Shown here: one piece after another, positions 1 to 8,806 of the stretch | Layout: every line of letters starts with the position of its first letter | How positions within the stretch are numbered: the first letter of the stretch is position 1 | Origin: Tubulanus polymorphus | Taxonomy: Eukaryota; Nemertea; Palaeonemertea; Tubulaniformes; Tubulanidae | Assembly (NCBI RefSeq): GCF_964204645.1 | Contig: NC_134030.1 | Coordinates: 19,535,110-19,599,109 of the forward strand | Reading direction: 5' to 3' | Length of the DNA stretch: 64,000 bases | Made by a program: the position numbers and the translations under genes | Notes under the pieces: generated by a model | Seen by the model: the letters and a program-made list of their open reading frames with translations, nothing else | Databases searched by the model: none | What the model was told of the DNA's origin: nothing

Positions 1-79
1 ACAATTTCATAGTTAGGTAATTGTGCAATATTTGTGTCAATGAATCATCGTCGACTAATCATTTATCTTCTGCATTAAG

Positions 80-1142
80 ATGAAGTTAAAGTGACCATGT
101 ATTGCGGTTCTGTCGGATACGACAAAACATCGGATGCAATATTCACGGTCGTAAAAGGAACAACTCAAGATTGTCCGGAATTCAAATTGTTCTCATCGGT
201 ACCGGGAAACAGGTATATATACAGATACTACGGTTTCGAGATATCTTATCCTTTCCTGGACTAGTTGGGTTAAATTGATATTTTCAGGGCTAGTACGGCT
301 ACAATACCAAACTGTAACCCGGGACGTCTTCGTTATGTTGAGTTCTACAATAAAGTGATAGACGGTTCTAACTATGTGAAGGTACAGTTCAAATATTATT
401 AGACCAGAAAACAGATTTCTGTCAAGGCCTTTTTTTATTTACTTGGAGTCGAGTACGGATACGCCTCCCGGGAAAAAATAACATCACACTAAGAATTCAC
501 TCTTAAGTCGTTCTTTTTTCTGAGATTCCATATCAGATTTATTTGAATATTAAATATTCGTCGTATAAAACTTTTTTAGAGATGAACCATTGTTTTCATT
601 TTCAAATTTTCCTTTGATCTGTTCTACCTTCAATAAAGGATAAACAAAGTATATATACTGTTACAGGTAGTTATCGTTGCGGATGGCATCGAGTATGTGT
701 TCAACAGTATTTCAGGAAAGTTTGGTATCGATGATTGGCTTATCCTGAGATTAGGATCAGACTTCACTCATTCATGTAAGTATAGAACCGATTAATTTAT
801 GCTAATTTGTAAATCTAAGACATTTTTCATTCAGATTGTCTTTTCTTTTTGATACGTTTATTGATAACAGATTATAGTGTTGCCGATGCGAGCTTCGAGA
901 AGGTGACCGATGCTGCACTCGGACCGCTTGTGAACTCTGTAAAGTCTAGAAGTGTATTGAAATGTTCCAATCACTGCCTTAATGAAATACAATGCGAAGC
1001 TTACATTGAAAATAAATTCAATCAAGTGTGCAATATGTATAAATTGCTGCATACAAGCAGCTCAACTGTTAATTCTACATACTACAAACTCACGCAAGTC
1101 AAAGCTAATGTCTTATCTAACTATTTGTATAAGTACAATTGA
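80..1142 (+). CDS. 3' part of a PAN/apple-like domain protein gene (5' end outside window)
   Basis: Four exons can be read: about 80-212, 288-381, 667-775 and 871-1142. Each has GT-AG borders (TTTTCAG/GGC at 287/288, TTACAG/GTA at 666/667, GATAACAG/ATT at 870/871) and the phases join without a break. The first exon begins after an AG at 78-79, and its phase requires an upstream exon that is not in the window. The middle exons encode a beta-rich stretch (VKVTMYCGSVGYD..., ADGIEYVF, DDWLILRL) that I cannot assign firmly; it recalls a PLAT-like or other extracellular beta-sandwich. The last exon has regularly spaced cysteines (CSNHCLNEIQCEAYIE...CNMYKLL) in the PAN/apple style, so the product is probably secreted and binds protein or carbohydrate. 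A related architecture is at 8807-11370. The exon chain is firm; the function is inferred. Confidence 0.65.
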
Positions 1143-1159
1143 ATCTCCATAATTGAAAA

Positions 1160-1452
1160 TACAGTCAACCCCCGATGTACCGCCCTCCCATTTACCGCCA
1201 CCCTCGCCTACTGCTCGGTTTTCTCAATATACATCTCTATACAAATACATAGTAAAACACCCCCGATATACCACCCTCCCATTTACCGCCATCCCCGCCA
1301 GTAATAGGGATAATAGGGGTTCAGGCCAAAGGTCGAAGGGTCGAGCTCGTAAAAAATGAAAAATAAATTCTCGCACGCTCTAATTTATTTTTCATTTTTT
1401 ACTCACTCGCCCCTTCAACCTTTAACCTGAACCCCTATTATCCCTATTACTC
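1160..1452. repeat. Direct repeat plus 70-bp-arm palindrome
   Basis: A GC-rich segment containing the words CCCCCGAT and CCTCCCATTTACCGCC occurs twice (about 1163-1208 and 1256-1299). It is followed by an inverted repeat with arms 1300-1369 and 1382-1451 separated by 12 bases; the outer ends read AGTAATAGGGATAATAGGGG and its complement. It marks the left edge of the AT-rich block and may be the end of a mobile element. Confidence 0.7.
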
Positions 1453-1530
1453 TTAAAACATTCATATATATGAATCACATATACATGAATAACTTCTAAA
1501 ATCAATTTTAATAAAAAAATTAATATCAAA

Positions 1531-2365
1531 ATGGGAGCAAATAAGAAGTACTACTGTCAAACATGTAGAATTAATATAGATAAATCCCAAAAAGCAAGAC
1601 ACGATAAAACTAGAACACATTTAGAAAATAAATTAAATATAAAGATGATATATAAGAAACTAAATTAGATGAATTAAAGAATGATAAAGAAACATACAAA
1701 TGTGATACACGTAATCAATCATTCGGTGATAAAATATATTATAAAGAACATTTAAAATCTAAACGTCGTATTAGAAATATGAATAATGATAACTTATTTT
1801 CATTATTTAACATTAAAAATTATATCTCAGCAACAAATTTAGTGTATGGAAGACAATATAAAATTGATATTATTTCTATAATCAATCAAATATTATCAAA
1901 TGAAGCATATTTAATTATTGAACTGATAGATAATGGAATCAAAAATCCTAACATATTTAATACAGTTTTAAATCTTAAAGAAACTTTAGATGAAAAAATT
2001 ATAAATATTCTTGAAACTCCTTTCAATGAAAGAAATGATGATTTAATACTTTCTAGAGGTTACAATAATTTGATTAACTTAAGAATTGAAAAAAGACAAT
2101 TATATTATTTAAATTTTGATGATAAACCAATTATCTATAATGAAAATTCATCAAATATTGGTATTCAATGTGAATTAGATGATGAAAAATCATTTAAAGA
2201 TGTTGGAACTCAATGTAACTTAGATAATGAATTAGAAAATTCAATCCTAATGAGAAAGTGTATTGTTATTGTGGAGGCAAATATTTAAGATCACATAAAT
2301 CAAAACATTATCAAACAGTTGAACATATCGAATATGAAAATCATGAGAAATATATATTGATTTCA
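1531..2365 (+). pseudogene. Degenerate AT-rich C2H2 zinc-finger gene of a probable mobile element
   Basis: The A+T-rich reading frame from the ATG at 1531 has a finger-like start (YYCQTC...H...H) and stops at a TAG near 1666. A second finger-like stretch follows (KCDTRNQSF...H), in which the second cysteine position is R. An open stretch of 169 residues from 1779 to 2288 is acidic and asparagine-rich. At its end the frame slips: a third C-x-C...H...H finger is readable in another frame (about 2262-2320) beyond the stop at 2286-2288. Base composition and codon use differ strongly from the intron-containing neighbours. Related features occur at 5280-5854, on the far side of the LINE insertion. 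I take it for a dead gene of an integrated DNA element, possibly virus-like, but cannot name the family. Confidence 0.5.
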
Positions 2366-2367
2366 TT

Positions 2368-4410
2368 ATGTCGCATTTAAATTTAATCATAAATAATGTA
2401 TCCCCACTAATAGAAGTTAAGAAGAAAGTTCATATTTACGAACCATGGATGTCTAAATCAATTTCAAAATGCTCTAAGAAATGCGATCAACTTTATAAAA
2501 AAGTATTGAATCTGGACAAATCTGACCAACGTTATAAAAACTATATTCTTTACAGAAATAATTTAAATTACATTAAAAGGCGTCAAAAGAAATCGTACTA
2601 TGCAAACAAAATTGTATTATTTTCCAATAATAGTCGCAAATTATGGCAATTTTTGAAGCAATCCACAGGTAAATTAAATGACAAATCGGGGATCCCTAAT
2701 AAATTCATCATCGATAATAAACTTGTTGAGGAACCTAAATCAATAAGCCAACAATTTTGTAACTTCTTTTCTTCGATTGGTAGCTCTTATGCAAACAAAT
2801 GTCCAAGTTCTAAAAACAATTTTACAACTTACATGGGGGCAAGGAATGCCCACTCAATCTTTTTAAATCCAACCAACAAGGAGGAAATCTTGAGGATTAT
2901 CAACAACCTAGCCCCAAAAAAGACCACTGGTGGTAATGACTTACTGAATAATAGAATGCTTAAACTAATTATATCCAATATTATCGATCCTCTGACAATT
3001 CTCTGCAATAAATCCCTTCAGGATGGTATATTTCCAGATAGTATGAAAATTTCTCAGGTAATTCCTATATATAAAAATGGAAACAAACAGCTCCTTAATA
3101 ACTACCGACCAATATCTTTACTTCCGGTCATGTCGAAAATACTAGAAAAATTAGTTCACAATAGACTTTATAAATTTCTATGCAAACATAACATACTGAA
3201 TAACAGCCAATATGGATTTAGACCAAAACACTCTACTACTCACGCAATCACAGAATTTACAGGCTCTATACTACAAAATCTTGAAAAGGGGGATCACTCC
3301 CTTGGCCTCTTTCTGGACTTATCTAAGGCTTTTGACTCCCTCGATATCAACAAATTATTATTTAAATTATCCCACTATGGTATTCGAGGTCATGCCTATA
3401 ATTGGTTCAAATCATATTTATGCAATCGTAAAATATTTGTTAAATTCAATAATGCCTACTCTTCCTATAATACCGTTTCATTTGGTGTCCCACAGGGATC
3501 GGTCCTTGGGCCCTTACTTTTTCTTATTTATGTCAATGATCTTAATCACAACCTCTGCTACACTAAAGCTGTTTCCTTTGCAGATGATACTAACTTACTT
3601 ATTTCCAACAAACATATGAATTTACTATTGCATAATGCTAAAATTGATCTCAATATTATCATTGACTGGTTTAACTCAAATAAACTCACTCTTAACATAG
3701 ATAAGACTAAGTGCTTACTTTTTTCAAAAGATAAAACCATTGACAAATCATTATACAAAATAGTATTTGGAAAACACTCTCTTGAAATAGTAAACTCTAC
3801 TAAATTTCTTGGTTTGCTAATTGATGATCGTCTAAATTGGGAACCTCATGTAAAACAATTAATTAACAAATTAAACAAAAATTTATATCTTTTAAGAAGC
3901 TTAAAAAATCTCATTCCCTGCTGGACTAAAAAACTGTTATATATAAGCTATATCCAAAGTCACCTAACGTATGCACTTATTGCGTGGGGGCCAATGTTAT
4001 CATCTAGTCAATCCAAAAGTCTCTTTACTATTCAGAAAAAAGCACTAAGACTCATCGAAAACTCAGCTTATAACGCCCCAACAGGTCCTATTTTCAAAAA
4101 ATATAAAATACTCAAATTCCATGATCTGATTCAACTGGAAATTATCAAATTAGGATTTCAATACACTCATAACTCCCTCCCAACTCCACTGCTAAATTTA
4201 TTTCATCATAATTTTAACTTCCACTCCCACAATACCAGACAGTTTAACTATGCGAGAGCTGCTTTCCATAAATCCAAATTATACAGTAAATCCTTCTTAG
4301 CTCAGATGCCTAGTATTTGGCGAAATACTCCGAATGTTATCCGTTCATCCACCAGCATAAATTCACTATCATTCCAATTTAAAAAACAAATATTACTGAA
4401 ATACGCGTAA
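2368..4410 (+). CDS. Non-LTR retrotransposon reverse transcriptase (ORF2 without endonuclease)
   Basis: This is a 680-residue uninterrupted frame. RT motifs appear in order: the YGFR block near residue 282 (QYGFRPKHSTTHAI), motif A near 314-325 (FLDLSKAFDSLD, catalytic D), motif B near 374-393 (GVPQGSVLGPLLFLIYVNDL) and motif C near 403-407 (FADDT, the F-A-D-D form of the catalytic box). The thumb and C-terminal region contain the usual Y..L.YA...WG and QKKALR blocks. The N-terminal part (PWMSKSISKC, YYANKI) matches the linker that lies between endonuclease and RT in complete ORF2 proteins, so about the first 200-250 residues of a normal ORF2 are missing. The encoded enzyme would copy its RNA onto nicked target DNA. 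The intact frame suggests fairly recent insertion. The ATG at 2368 is only the first one after the truncation and may not be a real start. Confidence 0.85.
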   Translation: MSHLNLIINNVSPLIEVKKKVHIYEPWMSKSISKCSKKCDQLYKKVLNLDKSDQRYKNYILYRNNLNYIKRRQKKSYYANKIVLFSNNSRKLWQFLKQSTGKLNDKSGIPNKFIIDNKLVEEPKSISQQFCNFFSSIGSSYANKCPSSKNNFTTYMGARNAHSIFLNPTNKEEILRIINNLAPKKTTGGNDLLNNRMLKLIISNIIDPLTILCNKSLQDGIFPDSMKISQVIPIYKNGNKQLLNNYRPISLLPVMSKILEKLVHNRLYKFLCKHNILNNSQYGFRPKHSTTHAITEFTGSILQNLEKGDHSLGLFLDLSKAFDSLDINKLLFKLSHYGIRGHAYNWFKSYLCNRKIFVKFNNAYSSYNTVSFGVPQGSVLGPLLFLIYVNDLNHNLCYTKAVSFADDTNLLISNKHMNLLLHNAKIDLNIIIDWFNSNKLTLNIDKTKCLLFSKDKTIDKSLYKIVFGKHSLEIVNSTKFLGLLIDDRLNWEPHVKQLINKLNKNLYLLRSLKNLIPCWTKKLLYISYIQSHLTYALIAWGPMLSSSQSKSLFTIQKKALRLIENSAYNAPTGPIFKKYKILKFHDLIQLEIIKLGFQYTHNSLPTPLLNLFHHNFNFHSHNTRQFNYARAAFHKSKLYSKSFLAQMPSIWRNTPNVIRSSTSINSLSFQFKKQILLKYA

Positions 4411-4545
4411 TTATTCATCTCCCGTTGAGGAAAAACTTGGTATGTGTTTAGTCTTAACTAAACTTGACTAGACTGCTATACTAGACTATCTATCTTTGTA
4501 ATCATTATTATCTGTGGCATTTGCTTCCTCCATATTTGTAATCAA

Positions 4546-4547
<2 letters not shown>

Positions 4548-4589
<42 letters not shown>

Positions 4590-4831
4590 CAATCATTATT
4601 ATTATTATTATTACTATTATTATTATTATTATTATCATTATTATTATTATTATCACTTTTATTATTATCATTATGAGTATCTTTACCTAAATTACTGAAA
4701 TATTAATGGTTATGGTATATTGCCGTAATTATGATTATCATTGTATTTGTATTTGTATAAGTTATTGTTGTCATCATTATTAGAATTGTTATTATCATTA
4801 TTAGTATTAGTATTATTATTATTAGAATTTG

Positions 4832-4889
<58 letters not shown>

Positions 4890-5146
4890 GATTAGCATTA
4901 CATGTATTATTATTGTTAGCATTATTATTATTATAATTATCATTATTATTATTATTATTATTATTATTGATTAGCATAATTATTATTGTTAGCATTAAGA
5001 TTATTAATAGCATTATTTATAAGTATCACTGCACATTCCCCTGCACTCTGCACAAGGTTCCAGCGCCTTAATTTTATGTACAGCCTGTTGGCTTGCACTG
5101 GATACCTCGTAACTGGTTTACGAAAATAAATTATTATTATTATTAT
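4548..5146. repeat. (ATT)n microsatellite tracts in LINE 3' region
   Basis: Long TTATTA runs occur at about 4548-4675, 4760-4990 and 5131-5146, separated by a more complex segment (about 5025-5125) that looks like unique LINE 3' UTR. Reading frames across these runs give only poly-N or poly-L and are not genes. Confidence 0.9.
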
Positions 5147-5279
5147 TAAAAAAGATTAAGCTGTATGAGTAATCGGAAAATTTCAAATATCATAACTCAA
5201 AAATAATAATTAAACTCTAAATATTCATATTCAAAATAAGATATTTCAAATTACTTTGAATTTTTTTTTCTTAAAATAA

Positions 5280-5501
5280 ATGGATGATTTCGGCATTCCA
5301 ACTGGGAAAAAAGATTTGAAACATTATTTAGTTGCTGGAGGTTTAATATTGGCAGCACTTTTGTTTTACTATGAGAACATTAGTAAAGATTTGATGAATG
5401 AAAATATAAAATTGAGTAAAAAGTTAAAGAAGTTAAATGGAAACAATCACAGAAAAAATAACAATAAAAAGGTTAATGATTTAAATGATATTGAGGATTA
5501 A
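5280..5501 (+). CDS. Small one-pass membrane protein, AT-rich element
   Basis: A 73-residue frame starts with ATG at 5280 after an A/T-only leader. It has a short polar N-terminus (MDDFGIPTG), one hydrophobic segment at about residues 17-31 (LVAGGLILAALLFYY), then a lysine- and asparagine-rich, probably helical tail. This resembles small single-pass proteins of AT-rich viruses and virus-like elements in layout only; no family is recognised. Its composition matches the zinc-finger remnants at 1531-2365 and 5549-5854 rather than the host genes. It could be a chance frame in AT-rich DNA, but the clear membrane segment and the adjoining downstream frame argue mildly for a real gene. Confidence 0.4.
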   Translation: MDDFGIPTGKKDLKHYLVAGGLILAALLFYYENISKDLMNENIKLSKKLKKLNGNNHRKNNNKKVNDLNDIED

Positions 5502-5548
5502 AACAACATCTTTTCATTTAATTTATTTCATATATTTTGACCATAAAA

Positions 5549-5854
5549 ATGAGTGAAAATAAGGTATTAGAAATATTACATCTAATATATAAAAATCAAC
5601 AGAATATTAAATCAATTATTATGATTTCAGGTTTATTTTCTTTCTCAGTTTATACTATAAAACAGTTGTTAGAATTTTAGGATAGCTGTAAAATTAGAGA
5701 CGCTGAATTGAAAGATAACATAAATTATATTCTAGATAGATTGAATTATATTAAATGCTGTGAAATTTGTAATAAAAGATATACAAATTTAAAGAGTTTA
5801 AAAACTCATAGATATATTCATGAATTAGATGATAGGTTACATAATTCAAATTAA
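5549..5854 (+). pseudogene. AT-rich zinc-finger frame with an in-frame stop
   Basis: Starting 47 bases after the previous small ORF, the frame from ATG 5549 runs 43 codons to a TAG at 5678-5680, then stays open in the same frame to TAA at 5852-5854. The distal half has a clear C2H2 finger (CEICNKRY...LKTHRYIH). One nonsense codon separates the two halves. Like the remnant at 1531-2365 it is A+T-rich and finger-bearing, so both probably belong to the same element. No function is assigned beyond probable nucleic-acid binding. Confidence 0.45.
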
Positions 5855-5885
5855 GATAAATGATATTTCAAATAATGCCCCCTTA

Positions 5886-6233
5886 TGTCTTTATTGTCTT
5901 TAGTAGGCTTAGTACTTTTAGTACATAAAGAATAAATCTTTATTTTATTAGTAGTTGAAAAATAAAATAGAACTACTAAACTACTAAGGAGATAAAGACC
6001 CAGTTTCAATAATAATATTTATTTATCACAGAGATTTATTATATATTACTGTTTTAAAATAATAATTATCATAGATTTATTAAATATTACTGTTTCAGTA
6101 ATGATAAATATATGTCTTTATTTTCTTTAGTAGTTTTAGTACTTTTTGAAAATAATTTAAATCAGTAAGAATAATATAAAGATTTATTCTTTATGTACTA
6201 AAAGTACTAAAACTACTAATGACAATAAAGATA
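5886..6233. repeat. Inverted repeat, about 57-bp arms
   Basis: The left arm (about 5886-5942; TGTCTTTATTGTCTTTAGTA...) and right arm (about 6176-6233) are near-perfect reverse complements. Degenerate partial copies lie between them (5950-6000, 6115-6155). There is no coding content. It could be a terminal or subterminal repeat of the AT-rich element, or a separate small foldback. Confidence 0.7.
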
Positions 6234-6482
6234 CAACCAACCATTAAGGGTAAAAGAATATTTTAAAGCGTAAGGTTTCAGCTAACTCTAACTCTTTTTC
6301 AATTTTTAATTTATTTTAATAAAAATTTGATATATAAATGTACCCCAAATAATGAACAATACATTGAATCTTCATTAAGTGGTTGAAAAATTATATAATT
6401 CAAATTGAGAATAAGACTGTTAAATTGGTTGAAAATATAAAATATTGGCTGAAATATTAGTTAATTGAAAAAAAGGGGTTGG

Positions 6483-6580
6483 GGTATTAATGTATTAAAT
6501 ACGTATCTAATACGTATTGATGTAATAAATACGTATTAATGGTATTAAATACGTATTAATGTATTAAATACATATTATGC
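6483..6580. repeat. Tandem palindromic words (ATTAATACGTATTAAT-like)
   Basis: TACGTATTAAT/ATTAAATACGTA words repeat about five times in 95 bases. Each word is close to self-complementary. No gene is present. Confidence 0.6.
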
Positions 6581-6685
6581 TTTATTTCTGAAAATGAAGT
6601 CACAGAAGTAATTTATGTTTTAATTCATTCAAATATGATATTGTAATTCTTTACATTTGACTAGGATAATACAAGAGTGATATTA

Positions 6686-7006
6686 GTTAGTTGGCTTATT
6701 CAATTAGAGAAACAATAAAATAAAATTAACAGTTAAAATTATTTAATTTCTTTTTAAATCTTGGTAAATTCTATTCAGTCTATTGTTCAACAAGAATTGA
6801 CTAGAATTCAAGTAGATTCAACAAGAAATTAAATGATTTTAACTGTTAGTAGTTTCTATTTAATTTCTTATTGAATCTATTTGAATTCTAGTCAATTCTT
6901 GTTAAACAATAGACTGAATAGAATTTAACAAGATTTAAAAAGAAATTAAATAATTTTAACTGTTGATATTATTTTATTGTTTCTCTAATTGAATAAGCCA
7001 ACTAAC
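6686..7006. repeat. Long palindrome, about 150-bp arms
   Basis: The arms 6686-6837 and 6858-7006 are nearly complementary (outer ends GTTAGTTGGCTTATTCAATT and its complement) around a spacer of about 20 bases. The whole could fold into one hairpin. It marks the right edge of the AT-rich block. From 7007 to about 7940 I see no gene. Confidence 0.75.
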
Positions 7007-7943
7007 ATTGAGCAGTGATTAGTTTTAATTTATTGTGTCCGGTGGATTCCTTTTACAAAAAAAAGATTAAATCATAAAAATCGTGTTGTTTTGCCTGAAA
7101 TTATTGGACACATGCACGAAGACATGTCTGCCATGGCCCTCCGTGTCAATTAACCAATGTATTCAAGGCGTTTTGAAGACTACAACATAAATCTTTCGAC
7201 AATGTTATCAATTGGAACTGAACTGATTTCTCGGTGGTGGTGTTCACGCGTGAATAGTGCCCACAAACCTCTTTTTGACGTATTTTACTCGTAAAACCGA
7301 TGTCTCAGCTAAAATGACATAGTTTGCATCCATATTATATCTTTATCAAAAATAAAAACACTGCTACCTGCTCAATATTTTAAAACTGTGTTTTGCTAGA
7401 TCAGAATCAACCGCCGGCCAGGTGGTCATTTTCAGAGATCCTTAAACTCAGAAGTAAGGTATCTTTTTGTGTTGATATTTTAACGAATTAGCTTTCTCAC
7501 GCACGCACGGTCCGTGTTTTCGTGTCGTCGGTATCGGTTATAGGTCTTTGATGTAAGATATATGTTCCACCGTTCTTGTTCTTTGGTGGTAAAATAAAAC
7601 GGCTAGTTGTTTTTGAGTTCCGTGTGTTCTTGTCTGTGAGTGGAAATCGGCCCACAACAAAATCGTCGGATCGTGAATCTTAAGGGCCTGTCAAAAATCT
7701 TCAGCTGAGTTGTAACGTTAACCTAGTTATGGCTTCAGTTTTAGGACGCTCTAGGCCGCCTAGAACCGTCCAGAACCCCAGGACAAGAAAAAAGGAGAAG
7801 TGAACGAAAAGTAATGCAGGTACGATTCGGCGCTGGTAAGTCGCATGTGCCGAGAGTTGAGAGTTTGAAACAAACTCCCTTTACCCGTCTATGTCCTTCA
7901 CGTATGCATGGGAATTCAACGAAAGAATACCCCCGTTCTTTAA

Positions 7944-8062
7944 ATTAGCCACAGTAGCTCATTGGGATAAGGCGTGATGCTGTCGCAGCGCTATCAGTGC
8001 TGAGATGACAAGTGGGTTCGAGTCCTGCTGGCTGCTTACAGTGTGCGGACAACACTTCAATG
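7944..8062 (+). mobile_element. tRNA-derived SINE head
   Basis: An A-box-like TAGCTCATTGGG (7955-7966) and a B-box GGGTTCGAGTCC (8014-8025) are 59 bases apart, the spacing of a Leu/Ser-type tRNA with a long variable arm. The 3' part continues into non-tRNA sequence, so this is a SINE head rather than a tRNA gene. Confidence 0.6.
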
Positions 8063-8066
8063 GCTG

Positions 8067-8488
8067 AGATCACAGGCACTTGAATATGGGCTTTGACCTT
8101 GTTGGTGTGTTAAAGATGATAAAATTTATCGTAATCTACGATAAAAACACCAACAGGGTTGCCATCTTAATTATCCATGATGCAACTGTTTTACCCATGA
8201 TCCAATGCGCATCCCTCGTCTAACTATACTATACAGAAAGGCTGGAAACGATCCTGTCTGTCGGTGTTCGGCTGTCCCGATAATTGCGGGTAGATTTAAG
8301 CATTACGGAGATAGGATCGTTTCCAGCCTTTCTGTATAGTATAGTTAAACGACGGGCGCGCGTTGCATCATGGGTAAAATATTATAAAAAAATGGCGGAT
8401 TATCGAAGTAGGAACAACGTATCGCTGGTAAATTGTTAAATATTTATCCATTATCAAAGCCCATATTCAAGCGCCTGTGCTGTGATCC
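8067..8488. mobile_element. Foldback (MITE-like) element
   Basis: The ends are inverted (GCACTTGAATATGGGCTTTGA at about 8076-8096 against TCAAAGCCCATATTCAAGCG at 8454-8473). An internal pair of about 42-bp arms lies at 8217-8258 and 8307-8352 (AACTATACTATACAGAAAGG and its complement). There is no ORF. The segment 8489-8806 shows no gene and may carry the promoter of the next gene. Confidence 0.7.
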
Positions 8489-8806
8489 CGTCGTGAGGTT
8501 AATTGAATAATCCAATAGTGTTAGTCTTGGAAAACCAGGATCCAAGTGACGTTACGCCAGAACAAAGAAACAAAGAATAAAGTGTATCTGTGTTCAAGCG
8601 GCCCGTGGAATAAGTTTGAACTTGAACTTCAACCAGAATATGGAAAAATCGTTCGCGTTTGTATCGGTAAACTTAACGCCTCAATGCCACACGTTTGTTT
8701 TTTTTTTTTACATTTTGCGACAACAAAAACAAGTTAATAATTTACACAAACGAACGCTAGTTCTGGATAATTGATTCAACAGTGTTCAGTGTCTCGGCAG
8801 ACTAGC

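Larger units (their letters stand above)
2350..5147 (+). mobile_element. 5'-truncated non-LTR retrotransposon (LINE, Jockey/CR1-like)
   Basis: The element consists of the reverse transcriptase ORF, an (ATT)n-rich 3' untranslated region and a short terminal (ATT)n tail at about 5131-5146. No apurinic endonuclease domain precedes the RT, so it is truncated at the 5' side, as is usual for target-primed insertions. The left junction lies near 2350, where the AT-rich zinc-finger remnant gives way to retrotransposon-like sequence. I see no convincing target-site duplication. It sits inside the AT-rich block and is therefore younger than that block. Confidence 0.75.

Noticed and set aside
1300-1330. 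Homing endonuclease site (TAGGGATAA word)
   Set aside because: Only half of an I-SceI-like site matches; it is part of a palindrome and no endonuclease gene is nearby.
4710-4974. Overlapping poly-N and poly-L frames
   Set aside because: They come from the (ATT)n tract in the LINE 3' region.
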